NCBI RefSeq assembly: GCF_900302455.1
Contig: NZ_ONZG01000006.1
Location: 1 to 64,000, forward strand
From: Falsiruegeria mediterranea M17
Lineage (GTDB): Bacteria > Pseudomonadota > Alphaproteobacteria > Rhodobacterales > Rhodobacteraceae
Direction of reading: 5' to 3'
Length of the DNA stretch: 64,000 bases
Shown here: one piece after another, positions 27,220 to 36,326 of the stretch
How the letters are laid out: the number at the start of each line of letters is the position of its first letter
Numbering within the stretch: the first letter of the stretch is position 1
Notes under the pieces: model-generated
What the model was told of the DNA's origin: nothing
Seen by the model: the letters and a program-made list of their open reading frames with translations, nothing else
Database searches by the model: none
Program-made: the position numbers and the translations under genes

Positions 27220-27801
27220 ATGCGCAAACTACAGGTACAGGGTGTTCATCACATCACGTTGACAGGTGCGGGCCGTCAAATCTCGCTTGATTTCTGGGAG
27301 GGCGTGCTGGGCATGCCTTTCATCTTTGATCAACCCAATCTGGACAATCCGGACGAGGGGCATCTGTATTTCGATCCCGGTGACGGCCGCTTGATCACGA
27401 TCTTTACCAATGAAAAGCGCCAGCCTGTGCATGATCGGACGCCCACCGATCCCGGCTGCGTGCATCATCTGGCCTTTGCCGTCAGCCAGGCGACGTTCGA
27501 GCAAGCCGTCGTGCGTTTGGATGAGCGCGGGATCTCGCATTCGGGTGTCAAGGATCGCGGGTTCATGAACTCGATCTATTTCACCGAGCCGATGGGGCTT
27601 TTGATCGAACTTGCCAGCTATGTGTTCGAGCCGCCAATGGGGTGCAGTCACGCGGATGTTTTGATCGAAGCGCATCGCTTGCGTGTGGCGCGTGGCGACC
27701 ACAACATCGGCCGCGTTCATCTGGCTGACGCGATCGAGATGCTGGTGGAAAGGCGACAGGACAGCCTGTCATCGGACCGGGGGCCCAAGAACCCCTATTG
27801 A
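27220..27801 (+). CDS. VOC-family (glyoxalase-fold) metalloprotein
   Basis: A 193-residue protein with two betaalphabetabetabeta modules. Likely metal ligands are the histidine in GVHHITLTG (about residue 10), His in PGCVHHLAFAV (about residue 83) and Glu in GLLIELASY (about residue 130). That layout is typical of extradiol-dioxygenase-like or glyoxalase VOC enzymes; the substrate cannot be told. GGAGGGG precedes the ATG at 27220. It is convergent with the hydrolase gene, the two stop codons being directly adjacent. Confidence 0.8.
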   Translation: MRKLQVQGVHHITLTGAGRQISLDFWEGVLGMPFIFDQPNLDNPDEGHLYFDPGDGRLITIFTNEKRQPVHDRTPTDPGCVHHLAFAVSQATFEQAVVRLDERGISHSGVKDRGFMNSIYFTEPMGLLIELASYVFEPPMGCSHADVLIEAHRLRVARGDHNIGRVHLADAIEMLVERRQDSLSSDRGPKNPY

Positions 27802-28779
27802 TTACTTCACCAGCGTGGCTGGAATGCGCGCCATGACGGAAATGCCGCGAATGAATTCAGAGCAGGCATCCGGGTCTGTGATAGGAATCATGTGGCCGCG
27901 CCCTTCAAGTGACTGATAGCTCAGCCCGTATTGCGTCATTGTTGGGCCGTGATCCTTGGCGGGAACGATGGGGTCCCTGGCACCAAACAGGACGCCGCCC
28001 GGGGTGCGCAGATGCGGGTATTGATCGGCTTGCGCGCGAATGGATTGCTCGGCCCAGACCAAGTCGGCGGATGCGGTGACAAAGGCTTGCGGACGCAGAC
28101 CAAGCGCGCCTCCGGCTTTTTCCAGGAAATCTTCGGGGCAACTTTCGGGCGCAAATACCATGCGCAGCGTTTCTGCCGCGGCGCGCTTGCCCATGGGCAC
28201 CGCGATTGTGTTGCCAATCCAGCGGCGCACGCGGGGTGAACGGATTTCCAGCGGTTTGAATGCCGGAGCCGCGCTGTCCACAGGATGCGTCAGAGGGCAG
28301 ATCAGGGCCAGCGCGGCGATGTCGCGCGGGCGCTGCAAGGCAATGGCCAATGAGACGGCGCCGCCCAAGGAATGTCCAACAAGTACCGGATCCTTGATTC
28401 CCTTCTTGTCGAAAAACTCACCAATCATGCGTGCCTGTTCGGGCAATTCCGCCAGCGCATCGTCATCGCGGGGGGAATACCCACAGCCGGGGCGATCCAG
28501 CGCGATGACATGATGATCCTGCGCCAGATCCTGTGCCAACGCATAGGTGAAATGCTGCAATTGCCCTGACAGTCCGTGGATCATGACAAGCGTCTGTTTG
28601 CGTGGGTTGCCCATCTCGACATAGTGAATGCCGCCACCGCGCACCGGTATGACGTCTCCGGCCTGGGGCACCAGCTGCTCGCCCATACGGGCCAGCCTTT
28701 TGGTCCAGAGGTAGAAAAAGAGCGGCAACCCGACCACAAGGATCAGGATTGTCAGCAAGATCGCAGCAAGTAGGGACAT
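27802..28779 (-). CDS. Membrane-anchored alpha/beta hydrolase
   Basis: A 325-residue alpha/beta hydrolase with an N-terminal transmembrane segment (residues 4-24). Catalytic elements are the oxyanion strand MIHGLSGQLQHF, nucleophile Ser in GHSLGG, acid Asp in GARDPIVP and His in EGRGHMIP. Similar proteins are annotated only as alpha/beta hydrolases; an esterase on a hydrophobic substrate is a reasonable guess. The region from 28780 to 28890 separates it from the PaaX-like gene. Confidence 0.83.
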   Translation of the reverse strand: MSLLAAILLTILILVVGLPLFFYLWTKRLARMGEQLVPQAGDVIPVRGGGIHYVEMGNPRKQTLVMIHGLSGQLQHFTYALAQDLAQDHHVIALDRPGCGYSPRDDDALAELPEQARMIGEFFDKKGIKDPVLVGHSLGGAVSLAIALQRPRDIAALALICPLTHPVDSAAPAFKPLEIRSPRVRRWIGNTIAVPMGKRAAAETLRMVFAPESCPEDFLEKAGGALGLRPQAFVTASADLVWAEQSIRAQADQYPHLRTPGGVLFGARDPIVPAKDHGPTMTQYGLSYQSLEGRGHMIPITDPDACSEFIRGISVMARIPATLVK

Positions 28780-28890
28780 CAGGTCAAACTCCTAGCGTGC
28801 GCCATCTTTCGGACAGGGCGTGCGTCAGTGCAAGCCTTGGGTTTGATTGGGGGCCGATTATCGAGTGTGCGTTGCAGATCGTACTAAGGC

Positions 28891-29685
28891 TCACGCCGGC
28901 GCGTTCAATGCGCTCAGCTCCGGTTTGGGCAGCGTATCCAAAAGCGCAAAGACGGATGTCCGGCAATCTCCTCCGCGCCAGCCATCGGGGAAAAACATCG
29001 GCGGTAGGTCCGGGTTGCGCAAGACGACCCGTCGCCAGCGGTGCACGATCAGAGTGCGCAGGGTCGCAACCTGAGCTGCGGTCAGGTCCAGCTCGGCGGG
29101 GCGGGTGTCACGGACAGTTTTTACTGCATCCGACAGCGAGCTACAGGCCTCGATCAGATCAGGAGGGCAAAGACGGGACTTGAGCCACCCAGGCACATTG
29201 CGGGCCGTGACATCGAACAGCACCAGGTCATCGCAGTTTGGCGGAACTGCACCCGACCCAAGGGCCGCGCTGCGCCCGATGCTGATGTAGTTTTCGGTCA
29301 GCAACAGGTCATCCAGCGCGCCACCGCCTTCGGAAATCAGCAGGTGCCAATCCTGCGGAACTTTTGGATCACGGTCATAGATCCGGGGCGTGACGGCCGC
29401 AGATTGCATCCGGCCAAACTCGGTCAGGTGGTGCACGCTTGAGCGGCCAGAACGGGCGCTGTCGACCCAGCCATCCTTGCGCAGCCGATGCAGCGCCACA
29501 CGGATAGCTTCGGGTTTGACATGCATCGGCTGAATGATGCGGGTCAGTGCGGCACCGCTGATCCGGTCGTCGGGGCCTTGCGCAAGATCACCGAACAGGG
29601 AGACGATGATCGACCACACGCGCTGGTTCTGAGGGTCCGCCAGATGCGTGATCGCACTGTCGAACCATTGGTCTTGAGCTGTCAT
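28891..29685 (-). CDS. PaaX-family transcriptional regulator
   Basis: A 264-residue regulator with an N-terminal winged helix (about residues 25-95, GAALTRIIQPMHVKPEAIRVAL then RLRKDGWVDSARSGRSSVHHL) and the PaaX central and C-terminal domains (DWHLLISEG, then VHRWRRVVLRNPDLPPMFFPDGWRG). Classical PaaX represses paa operons and is relieved by phenylacetyl-CoA. This gene lies about 1.3 kb from paaZ and is separated from the main cluster, and a TetR regulator sits inside the cluster. It may control paa or another aromatic pathway, so no paaX symbol is given. Confidence 0.85.
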   Translation of the reverse strand: MTAQDQWFDSAITHLADPQNQRVWSIIVSLFGDLAQGPDDRISGAALTRIIQPMHVKPEAIRVALHRLRKDGWVDSARSGRSSVHHLTEFGRMQSAAVTPRIYDRDPKVPQDWHLLISEGGGALDDLLLTENYISIGRSAALGSGAVPPNCDDLVLFDVTARNVPGWLKSRLCPPDLIEACSSLSDAVKTVRDTRPAELDLTAAQVATLRTLIVHRWRRVVLRNPDLPPMFFPDGWRGGDCRTSVFALLDTLPKPELSALNAPA

Positions 29686-29743
29686 GGCGTCAGTTTACGA
29701 CGCAAGCGGCAGCAAGGCCACGCAAAAAGGGCGCGCAAGGTTT

Positions 29744-30463
29744 CTAAGAGCCCAATTCGGCGAACGGGCAAACGTCGTCTTCGAATGGCACGTGGCGGAG
29801 TCTAAAGGTGGTGGCATCGATGGTTTGTGGCGCGCTGATCCGGTCCATGCGAAAATGCCGGAAGTCCGAACGATTTGGATCCCATGCCACCAGGTACCAA
29901 AGCGGCGGTAGGATCAGCATGGCTTGCGGCTCCACTTCTCGCTTGGTTTTCCGACCGTTGGCGTCACGATAGTCGAACCGGATAAGGTGGCGATCCAGAA
30001 AGGCGCTTTGAAACACAGGTAACAGGTCCGGATCCATCACGCCCATGCCGGACAGATCCTGCAGCGGCGAGAGTTGCCCTATGTACAAACGGTCCAGAAA
30101 AGCGCGCAGCTCTTTGATCTTGTCAGAAGGCAACGCCTTTTCGATCTTGGCCAATCCGGCGTCGGCCAGGTCAAAGAAAGGCAGGTTTCCCGCCGCTCGC
30201 ATCGCCGCCACGCTGATCAACAGGGCAAAGACCTCGGGTACGGACAGTCGTGCGGTGGTTTGCAAGGATTGCGGATCAAGCTGCAAGCCGCCGCCGCGCC
30301 CCACGTCGGAATGGATGACAAACCCTTCATCCCGCAGGGCACTGATATCGCGCAGGACAGTACGACGAGAAACGCCAACTTCGCCAGCCAGGTCATCAAC
30401 CGTAGCTGTCCCGTTGCGGCGCAGGCTGCGCACGATGGCATCATGGCGGGTGCGAATATTCAT
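29744..30463 (-). CDS. HTH/WYL-domain transcriptional regulator
   Basis: A 239-residue DeoR/YafY-type regulator. The N-terminal helix-turn-helix occupies residues 5-60 (GTATVDDLAGEVGVSRRTVL) and the C-terminal WYL domain about 135-210 (RHLIRFDYRDANGRKTKREV, then PLWYLVAWDP). WYL domains sense small ligands or nucleic acids. It is divergent from a RidA-family gene with 86 bp between start codons, so it probably controls that gene. Confidence 0.86.
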   Translation of the reverse strand: MNIRTRHDAIVRSLRRNGTATVDDLAGEVGVSRRTVLRDISALRDEGFVIHSDVGRGGGLQLDPQSLQTTARLSVPEVFALLISVAAMRAAGNLPFFDLADAGLAKIEKALPSDKIKELRAFLDRLYIGQLSPLQDLSGMGVMDPDLLPVFQSAFLDRHLIRFDYRDANGRKTKREVEPQAMLILPPLWYLVAWDPNRSDFRHFRMDRISAPQTIDATTFRLRHVPFEDDVCPFAELGS

Positions 30464-30549
30464 TTGGCAATCATAGCATTAATGGTGACATTTTTTGGCA
30501 CTATTTTGATTTATCCGGGTTTCAGCAACGCGAAACAAGGAGCATCGAA

Positions 30550-30945
30550 ATGAAACGTACCCCCGTGAATCCGTGGGATTGGTCACTTAACCTGGGCTAC
30601 AACCAGGCCGAAATGATCCAAGGTGGCACACGCCAGTTGATCTGCGCGGGGCAGACCGCTGTGGATGCGACAGGCGCACCGCAGCATCCGGGTGACATGC
30701 GGGCTCAGATCAGCCTGGCGCTGGATAATCTTGAGGCGGTTTTGTCAGACGCCGAGATGGACCTGAGTAACATCATCCGGCTAGGGGTCTATGCCACGGA
30801 TGTGGACGAGGCGTTGAAGAACTTTGATCTGATGGGGATGCGGTTTGGTCCGCATAAGGTTGTGCCGCCGATGACCCTTTTGGGTGTCACGCGGCTGGCT
30901 GTCCCCGGTCTGTTGTTCGAGATCGAGGCCACGGCCATGGCTTGA
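30550..30945 (+). CDS. RidA-family protein
   Basis: A 131-residue member of the RidA/YjgF family. RidA enzymes hydrolyse reactive enamine/imine intermediates from PLP enzymes. The conserved fold is visible in LICAGQTAVDATGAPQHPGD, QISLALDNLEAVL, IIRLGVYATD and the C-terminal LLFEIEATAM. The usual arginine of deaminating RidA proteins occurs in the segment VTRLAVPGLLFE, but I cannot align it with certainty. AACAAGGAGC precedes the ATG. It is controlled, by inference, by the divergent WYL regulator and is convergent with paaZ. Confidence 0.87.
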   Translation: MKRTPVNPWDWSLNLGYNQAEMIQGGTRQLICAGQTAVDATGAPQHPGDMRAQISLALDNLEAVLSDAEMDLSNIIRLGVYATDVDEALKNFDLMGMRFGPHKVVPPMTLLGVTRLAVPGLLFEIEATAMA

Positions 30946-30982
30946 GAAAAGGCGCGCAGAGGCAATCCGCGCGCCATTTGAC

Positions 30983-33013
30983 TTAGTAAGCGTTCATGGT
31001 CAGCAGTTCATATTCTGCAACCATTTCGTCATCCTGATTGGTCAGTGTCACGTGCCAGCGCACCTCGCCGTATTCATCCGTGCGGCGGGTCTTTTTCTTG
31101 ACGCTCAGGCGCACCTTGATGCTGTCACCAGCGCTGACCGGCTTCATGAACCGTAGGTTGTCCAAGCCGGTGTTCGCCAGAACTGGACCTTCGTTTGGTT
31201 CGACAAACAAACCAGCCGCAAAGCTGAGCAGCAGGTAACCATGCGCCACACGACCGGGGAAGAACGGGTTCCGTTTGGCGGCGTCGTCGTCCATGTGCGC
31301 ATAGAAGGTGTCGCCGGTGAAGTTCGCAAACAGCTCGATATCGTCCATTGTGACAGTGCGCGAAGCGGTGTGCAGTGTTTCGCCAATCGACAGCTCGCCG
31401 AACTTGCGGGTGAAGGGGTGTGCTGATCCTTCAACCTCGGGCGCGCCGGGCACCCATGTGCCGCCAATGGCGCTCAAAATCTCGGGTGAGCCTTGGATGG
31501 CGGTACGCTGCATATAGTGTTTCACACCGCGCACGCCGCCCATCTCCTCGCCGCCACCTGCGCGGCCGGGGCCGCCGTGAACCATGTGCGGCAGGGGGGA
31601 GCCGTGGCCGGTCGATTCCTTCATCGAGGTGCGGTTGTTGATGTAGATCCGGCCGTTGTAGGCCGCCGATCCCAACACCACGCCGCGTGCCACATCCGCA
31701 TCGTTGGTGATCACGGATGTCACCAGCGAGCCTTGGCCACGGTTGGCGATGTTGATCGCATGGTCCAGACCGCGGTAGCCCATGATGGTGGACACGGGCC
31801 CAAAGGCCTCGGTGTCGTGAATGCGTTCTGCCTTGTCCGCGTCGGCGCAGTGGAACAGCATCGGCGGCAGGAACGCGCCCTTGTCCTTGTCCGCGCCCTC
31901 GACAGAGAAGTTTTCGGGATCGCCAAAGACGCGCTCGGCCTCTTGGGCGATGATCGCTGCCTTTTCCAGAACGTCCTGTTTCTGCCCGTTCGACACCAGG
32001 GCACCCATGCGGGTGGTTTCCAAGCGCGGATCGCCGATCAGAGTTTTCGACAGGCGCGCGGACAGGGCCTCGATCACCGCTTGGACAGAGGTTTCGGGCG
32101 CGATGATGCGGCGGATGGCGGTGCATTTCTGACCCGCCTTGGCGGTCATCTCGCGGCTGACCTCTTTGACGAACAGATCAAACTCGGGTGTACCGGGCTC
32201 GGCATCAGGGCCAAGGATCGAGGCGTTGAGGCTGTCCTGTTCCGACACAAAGCGCACCGCGTTGTTCACGATCGCAGGCGTCTGGCGCAGTTTTAGCGCG
32301 GTGTCGGCAGAACCGGTAAAGCTGACCACATCCTGCATGCCTAGGCGGTCCAGCATGTCGCCCAAACCGCCCGAGACCAGTTGCAGAGCACCGGCGGGCA
32401 GGATGCCGCTGTCGAGCATGATCTTGACCGCCAGTTCCGTGACATAACAGCTGTTGGTCGCCGGTTTCACGATCGCAGGCACACCCGCCAGCAGGGTGGG
32501 GGCGAGCTTTTCCAACATGCCCCAGACCGGAAAGTTGAAGGCGTTGATGTGGACTGCAACACCGTGCAGTGGGGTGCAGATGTGCTGACCCAGAAAGGTG
32601 CCATTGCGGCTAAGCTGTTCGACATCGCCGTCCAGATAAACCTGCCCGTCGGGCATTTCGCGGCGGCCCTTGGACGCAAACACAAACATCGTGCCGATGC
32701 CGCCATCAATGTCGATCATGTGGTCGCTTTGCGTGGCGCCTGTGTTGAAGCTCAGGTCGTAGAGCTCTTGTTTGCGTGCGCCCAATGCACCGGCCAGGGC
32801 CTTGAGCATCTTGGCACGGTCGTGGAATCCCATTTGGCGCAACGCAGGTCCGCCAACGTTGCGGGCGTAATCCAGCATGCCCTGAACATCGAGCGCGCTG
32901 TTCCCGGCACTGGCAAATGCCTCACCCGTGATGGCCGAAGCGATGGTGCGGGCACCGGTTCCTGGTGCGATCCATTCACCGGCGGCAAAGCTGGAAATCT
33001 GCTGCAAACTCAT
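30983..33013 (-). CDS. paaZ: Oxepin-CoA hydrolase / 3-oxo-5,6-dehydrosuberyl-CoA semialdehyde dehydrogenase
   Basis: A 676-residue bifunctional enzyme that opens the oxepin-CoA ring and oxidises the resulting aldehyde. The N-terminal aldehyde-dehydrogenase domain (about 1-520) has HINAFNFPVWGMLEKLAPTL, SFTGSADTALKL, Glu in FVSEQDSLNAS and the catalytic Cys in AGQKCTAIRR. The C-terminal MaoC-like hydratase domain (about 535-676) has LFANFTGDTFYAHMDDDAA and FFPGRVAHGYLLLS. Both domains appear intact. A 20-bp palindrome 59-78 bp upstream matches those before the other two paa transcription units. Confidence 0.95.
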   Translation of the reverse strand: MSLQQISSFAAGEWIAPGTGARTIASAITGEAFASAGNSALDVQGMLDYARNVGGPALRQMGFHDRAKMLKALAGALGARKQELYDLSFNTGATQSDHMIDIDGGIGTMFVFASKGRREMPDGQVYLDGDVEQLSRNGTFLGQHICTPLHGVAVHINAFNFPVWGMLEKLAPTLLAGVPAIVKPATNSCYVTELAVKIMLDSGILPAGALQLVSGGLGDMLDRLGMQDVVSFTGSADTALKLRQTPAIVNNAVRFVSEQDSLNASILGPDAEPGTPEFDLFVKEVSREMTAKAGQKCTAIRRIIAPETSVQAVIEALSARLSKTLIGDPRLETTRMGALVSNGQKQDVLEKAAIIAQEAERVFGDPENFSVEGADKDKGAFLPPMLFHCADADKAERIHDTEAFGPVSTIMGYRGLDHAINIANRGQGSLVTSVITNDADVARGVVLGSAAYNGRIYINNRTSMKESTGHGSPLPHMVHGGPGRAGGGEEMGGVRGVKHYMQRTAIQGSPEILSAIGGTWVPGAPEVEGSAHPFTRKFGELSIGETLHTASRTVTMDDIELFANFTGDTFYAHMDDDAAKRNPFFPGRVAHGYLLLSFAAGLFVEPNEGPVLANTGLDNLRFMKPVSAGDSIKVRLSVKKKTRRTDEYGEVRWHVTLTNQDDEMVAEYELLTMNAY

Positions 33014-33071
33014 CGGAAGTCTCCTTGGTGTCGATCAGGCAGAGTCGCGCCCGGTTTTTCTCATGTTATGA

Positions 33072-33091
33072 TTAACCGAATGATCGGTCAA
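33072..33091. promoter_or_regulatory. Paa-cluster operator, copy 1 (paaZ promoter)
   Basis: TTAACCGAATGATCGGTCAA is a near-perfect inverted repeat (TT-ACCGA / TCGGT-AA). Its reverse complement matches copy 2 at 38338-38357 in 17 of 20 positions. It lies 59-78 bp before the paaZ start, where a TetR repressor could block transcription. Confidence 0.7.
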
Positions 33092-33158
33092 TTAATTGAG
33101 TCAAAAAAATCCGCCGAAGCGGGAATAGGCCGGACGCGATGGCATCCGGCCAATTTTT

Positions 33159-34511
33159 TCAGTGGCCCAAAGCGCCCATTTGTTGAGGCAGATAGAGCAC
33201 CACGATGGGAACCAGAACGATCAGGGCAAGGCGGAAGATGTCCGCGATCCAGAAGGGGGTCACCCCCCGAAAGATCGTGCCGGTGGACACGTCGCCCACA
33301 ACGCCCTTGAGGATAAAGACGTTCAGCCCCACCGGTGGTGTGATCAGCGAGATTTCGGTCACCACAACAACGACGATGCCGAACCAGATCGGATCATAGC
33401 CGAGCGATGTCACCAGGGGGAAGAAGATCGGCACGGTCAACAGCAGCATCGAGAGCGATTCAAACACGCAGCCCAGAATGATGTAGATGCCCAGGATCAT
33501 CAGGATGACCACAAAGGGCGCGACGTCATAAGCCGTGACCATGGCGATCAGTGCTTCGGGCAGACCCGCTAGGTTGATGAAGTTCGAAAAGATCTGCGCC
33601 CCGATCAGAACTGCAAACAGCGCTGCTGCGGTGAAGGTGGTTTCTTTCAGAACCTCAAAGGTCGACCCGATGGTTAGCCCCCCCCGGAACAGTGCGATCA
33701 AGAACGCACCTGCAGCGCCCATGCCTGCCGCCTCGGTTGGCGAGAAGGTCAGGTTCAGCGGCTCGAAATCAAACGCGCCATAAAGCCCGCCGATCACCAG
33801 GAAGAACAACAGCAGTACCGCCCAGACCGAGCCGAGCGCCTTGAACCGCTCAGCCCAGCTGGCACGTTCACCAGCAGGGCCCGAATCCGGGTTGCGCCAA
33901 ACGGTCCAGCGAACTGCGAACAGGTAGAACAGGATGCCCAGGATACCGGGAATGATGCCGGCCATGAACAGCTTGCCGATCGAGGTCTCGGTCAGCAGGC
34001 CATAGATCACCAGGATCACTGACGGCGGGATCAGGATGCCAAGCGTACCGCCAGCCGCGATAGACGCGGTCGACAGCTCGTCGGAATAGCCATAGCGGCG
34101 CATTTCCGGCATCGCGACCTTTGACATGGTGGCTGCAGTGGCCAGCGAAGAGCCGCAAATTGCGGAAAAGCCACCACAGGCCGCAACTGTTGCCATGGCA
34201 ATACCACCGCGCATGTGACCCAGAAAGGCGTTCGATACTGCATAAAGCTCGCGCGCCATGCCGCCTTTGTTTACGAACAGACCCATCAGGATGAAGAGCG
34301 GTACAACCGACAGGCCATAGTCCTGCGCGGTATCGGTGATCTGACGGCCAACCATCGACATCGCTGCCTTGAGGCCGCGTTCGTCAAAGATCGAGCCGCC
34401 ACGCTCGTAGGCAAAGCCAAGTGTCCCCACAAGGCCCATGGCGAAAACGATTGGCATCCGCACAAGCACGAGCACCAGGACAAGGAAAAATCCGATCAGG
34501 GCAGCGGTCAT
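33159..34511 (-). CDS. TRAP transporter large permease, DctM type
   Basis: A 450-residue polytopic membrane subunit with about 12 transmembrane segments. Family signatures include VRMPIVFAMGLVGTLGF near the N-terminus, GVAIGGFSAICGSSLATAATM-like sequence around residue 110 (read here as AACGGFSAICGSSLATAAT), and a late TEISLITPPVGLNVFIL. It uses the sodium gradient to import an organic acid. The ATG at 34509-34511 overlaps the stop of the DctQ gene by 4 nt, fixing the start; the longer ORF to 34721 reads through dctQ out of frame. It is the last gene of a dctP-dctQ-dctM unit inside the paa cluster. Confidence 0.93.
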   Translation of the reverse strand: MTAALIGFFLVLVLVLVRMPIVFAMGLVGTLGFAYERGGSIFDERGLKAAMSMVGRQITDTAQDYGLSVVPLFILMGLFVNKGGMARELYAVSNAFLGHMRGGIAMATVAACGGFSAICGSSLATAATMSKVAMPEMRRYGYSDELSTASIAAGGTLGILIPPSVILVIYGLLTETSIGKLFMAGIIPGILGILFYLFAVRWTVWRNPDSGPAGERASWAERFKALGSVWAVLLLFFLVIGGLYGAFDFEPLNLTFSPTEAAGMGAAGAFLIALFRGGLTIGSTFEVLKETTFTAAALFAVLIGAQIFSNFINLAGLPEALIAMVTAYDVAPFVVILMILGIYIILGCVFESLSMLLLTVPIFFPLVTSLGYDPIWFGIVVVVVTEISLITPPVGLNVFILKGVVGDVSTGTIFRGVTPFWIADIFRLALIVLVPIVVLYLPQQMGALGH

Positions 34512-35014
34512 TGGGTCGGCTCCGCAAGAAGGTTGGGGGCAAAGAGAAGGATCAGGCCATTGATGATCATCGCGATGGCCGAAACGGCGACAGTAAGGGT
34601 GATGAACCAGCCGACGTAGAAAACAGGGATCGCCAGATATTCGGTCACATCCCCATAGTCGCGCGCACGCTCCGCCAGGATCCAGACGCGCTGAACCGGC
34701 CAATAAAGGATCGCGCCGCAAAAGACGTTGAGCAGCCCGTCGCGCAGACGGCTGAGGCGAAAGCGGTTGAACAGACCGTCGGTCAGGTCAACAGCAATGT
34801 GCCCGTTCTGGACCGAGATAATGGGGAGCACAGAAAAGACCAGAACGGCCATCAGGATACGGGTCAGTTCGGTTGCGGCCTCAATGGGTGAATTGAACAC
34901 CGACCGCAGGATGACATCGGCAAACGTCATGATCATCAGGATGAACAGGGCGATGCAAGCGACCACGATGGGCACGATGCTGGCGCTGCGGGCGAGCTTG
35001 AGAAGGGGAGACAT
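34508..35014 (-). CDS. TRAP transporter small permease, DctQ type
   Basis: A 168-residue membrane protein with four hydrophobic helices (about 12-34, 48-68, 90-110 and 130-150). It includes the DctQ-typical ADVILRSVFNSPIEAATELTR segment in two overlapping parts. It pairs with the large permease that follows with an ATGA overlap. The ATG at 35012-35014 is preceded by GCAAAGGAGC, so the in-frame extension to 35068 is rejected. Confidence 0.9.
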   Translation of the reverse strand: MSPLLKLARSASIVPIVVACIALFILMIMTFADVILRSVFNSPIEAATELTRILMAVLVFSVLPIISVQNGHIAVDLTDGLFNRFRLSRLRDGLLNVFCGAILYWPVQRVWILAERARDYGDVTEYLAIPVFYVGWFITLTVAVSAIAMIINGLILLFAPNLLAEPTQ

Positions 35015-35115
35015 GTGGGCTCCTTTGCAGGGGTCCGAAGGGTGGGGCGGCAAGACCCGCCGCCCCAAGGACTGGCGTTGAGCGATTTCGGGTCAAACAG
35101 GAAAACTGGCAACAA

Positions 35116-35138
35116 GCCCGGCACCAAAGGCGCCGGGC
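35116..35138. terminator. Hairpin between dctP and dctQ
   Basis: GCCCGGC and GCCGGGC form a 7-bp stem, extended by CC/GG beyond one mismatch, around a small AAA loop. There is no clear T tract. Such hairpins often sit between the binding-protein and permease genes of TRAP operons, protecting the dctP message and lowering permease expression. Confidence 0.55.
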
Positions 35139-35153
35139 CAACATCGAACCGCT

Positions 35154-36176
35154 TTAGTTTGCAGCCATGTCCGATTTGATCTGGTCGTATGCGGCTTGCG
35201 CATCGATGCCAGCCTCAGCGACTTCGGCGAGAACTTTGGCGCGCACCTCTTCGGCGATGGCGTTGAACTTCTCCAGATCCGCGTCCGAAGCCGCGTTGAT
35301 CGCGTTGCCATCGGTCGATTGGGTTGCTTCGCGGCCGATACCGTCGATCTCGTCCCAGATCTTGCCGATCTCACGGCTCAGCGGTTCACCAAAGACCTTC
35401 TCGTCCAGCGCGGCCTGGATGTCGGCGGGCAGGTCGGCAAAGGTGTCTTCGTTCATGATGAAGGCAAACGAGCCACGATACAGGCCGCCGGGAACCTCAT
35501 AGACGTTCTTGGCAACTTCGGTCAGCTTGAAACCCTTGCGGGATTCAAACGGCATGACAACACCATCCGCGGCGTTCGAGGCCAGCGTTTCGTAGACTTT
35601 GGGCGCCGGAACCTTGATGCCGGTCGCACCCAGGGCCGCACCAACGTCGCCGCCCACACCACCGGGGATCCGCACCTTGAGGCCTGAGATCTGGCTCATG
35701 TCGGTGACGGCCGCGTTCGAATGCAGCTGCGCGGGGCCATGTGTGTGCAGCGCGATCAGCTTGACGCCGCGGTGCTCGTTGGCCTTGGACAGGTAGTTCT
35801 CGTAGGCGCGCCAGTAAGCCACCGAAGCGGCCTCGGCCGATCCTTCGTAGCCGGGCAGTTCGATCAGCTTGGTGGTGACAAAGCGGCCGGGCTGGTAACC
35901 GTGGAAGATGATCGAGGCATCAGCGGCGCCGTCCTGGATCAGGTCCATCTGCGCGGGGGGCGGGGCGATGCCCAGTTTCAGCTCGGCTGTGACTTTGCCG
36001 TCGGTGGCTTCCTCAACCATCTCGACGAACTTGGGCCACATCTTGGCATTGATGCCGTGGGTCGGCGGTGCCCAGCTTGAAATCGTCAGGGTGTAGTCGG
36101 CTGCAAACGCTGCCGCGCCAGATACGGCCAAGGCCGCCGAGGCCAGCAGAGTGCTCAGTTTCGTGAATTTTACCAT
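35154..36176 (-). CDS. TRAP transporter substrate-binding protein, DctP type
   Basis: A 340-residue periplasmic binding protein. The signal peptide is residues 1-25 (cleavage at AFA-ADY). The DctP fold is recognised by TLTISSWAPPTHGINAKMWP, the GLKVRIPGG segment carrying the arginine that binds substrate carboxylate, and VVMPFESRKGFKLTEVAKN. Location within the paa cluster suggests phenylacetate or a related aromatic acid as substrate; this is inference. It heads the operon, with inverted repeats upstream at 36219-36238 and 36263-36281. Confidence 0.92.
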   Translation of the reverse strand: MVKFTKLSTLLASAALAVSGAAAFAADYTLTISSWAPPTHGINAKMWPKFVEMVEEATDGKVTAELKLGIAPPPAQMDLIQDGAADASIIFHGYQPGRFVTTKLIELPGYEGSAEAASVAYWRAYENYLSKANEHRGVKLIALHTHGPAQLHSNAAVTDMSQISGLKVRIPGGVGGDVGAALGATGIKVPAPKVYETLASNAADGVVMPFESRKGFKLTEVAKNVYEVPGGLYRGSFAFIMNEDTFADLPADIQAALDEKVFGEPLSREIGKIWDEIDGIGREATQSTDGNAINAASDADLEKFNAIAEEVRAKVLAEVAEAGIDAQAAYDQIKSDMAAN

Positions 36177-36218
36177 TGGGTTTCCTCCCTCGCAGAATGG
36201 TGTTGATGAACGCGGATA

Positions 36219-36281
36219 ATGGTTGTTTTTGTAACCATCAACGCATTGTGGGTGGTCTTATGATCGGTTCATTTTTCCGAT
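36219..36281. promoter_or_regulatory. Two inverted repeats upstream of dctP
   Basis: ATGGTT-N8-AACCAT occupies 36219-36238 and ATCGG-N9-CCGAT occupies 36263-36281; both arms are perfect in each case. They lie 43-105 bp before the dctP start. A degenerate version of the paa operator also overlaps this area (36252-36271, keeping TCGGTT). The binding proteins are unknown. Confidence 0.45.
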
Positions 36282-36326
36282 TTGGGGTGTATCTGGTGTG
36301 TTCAGGATTTCGTTAAGATGCAGATT

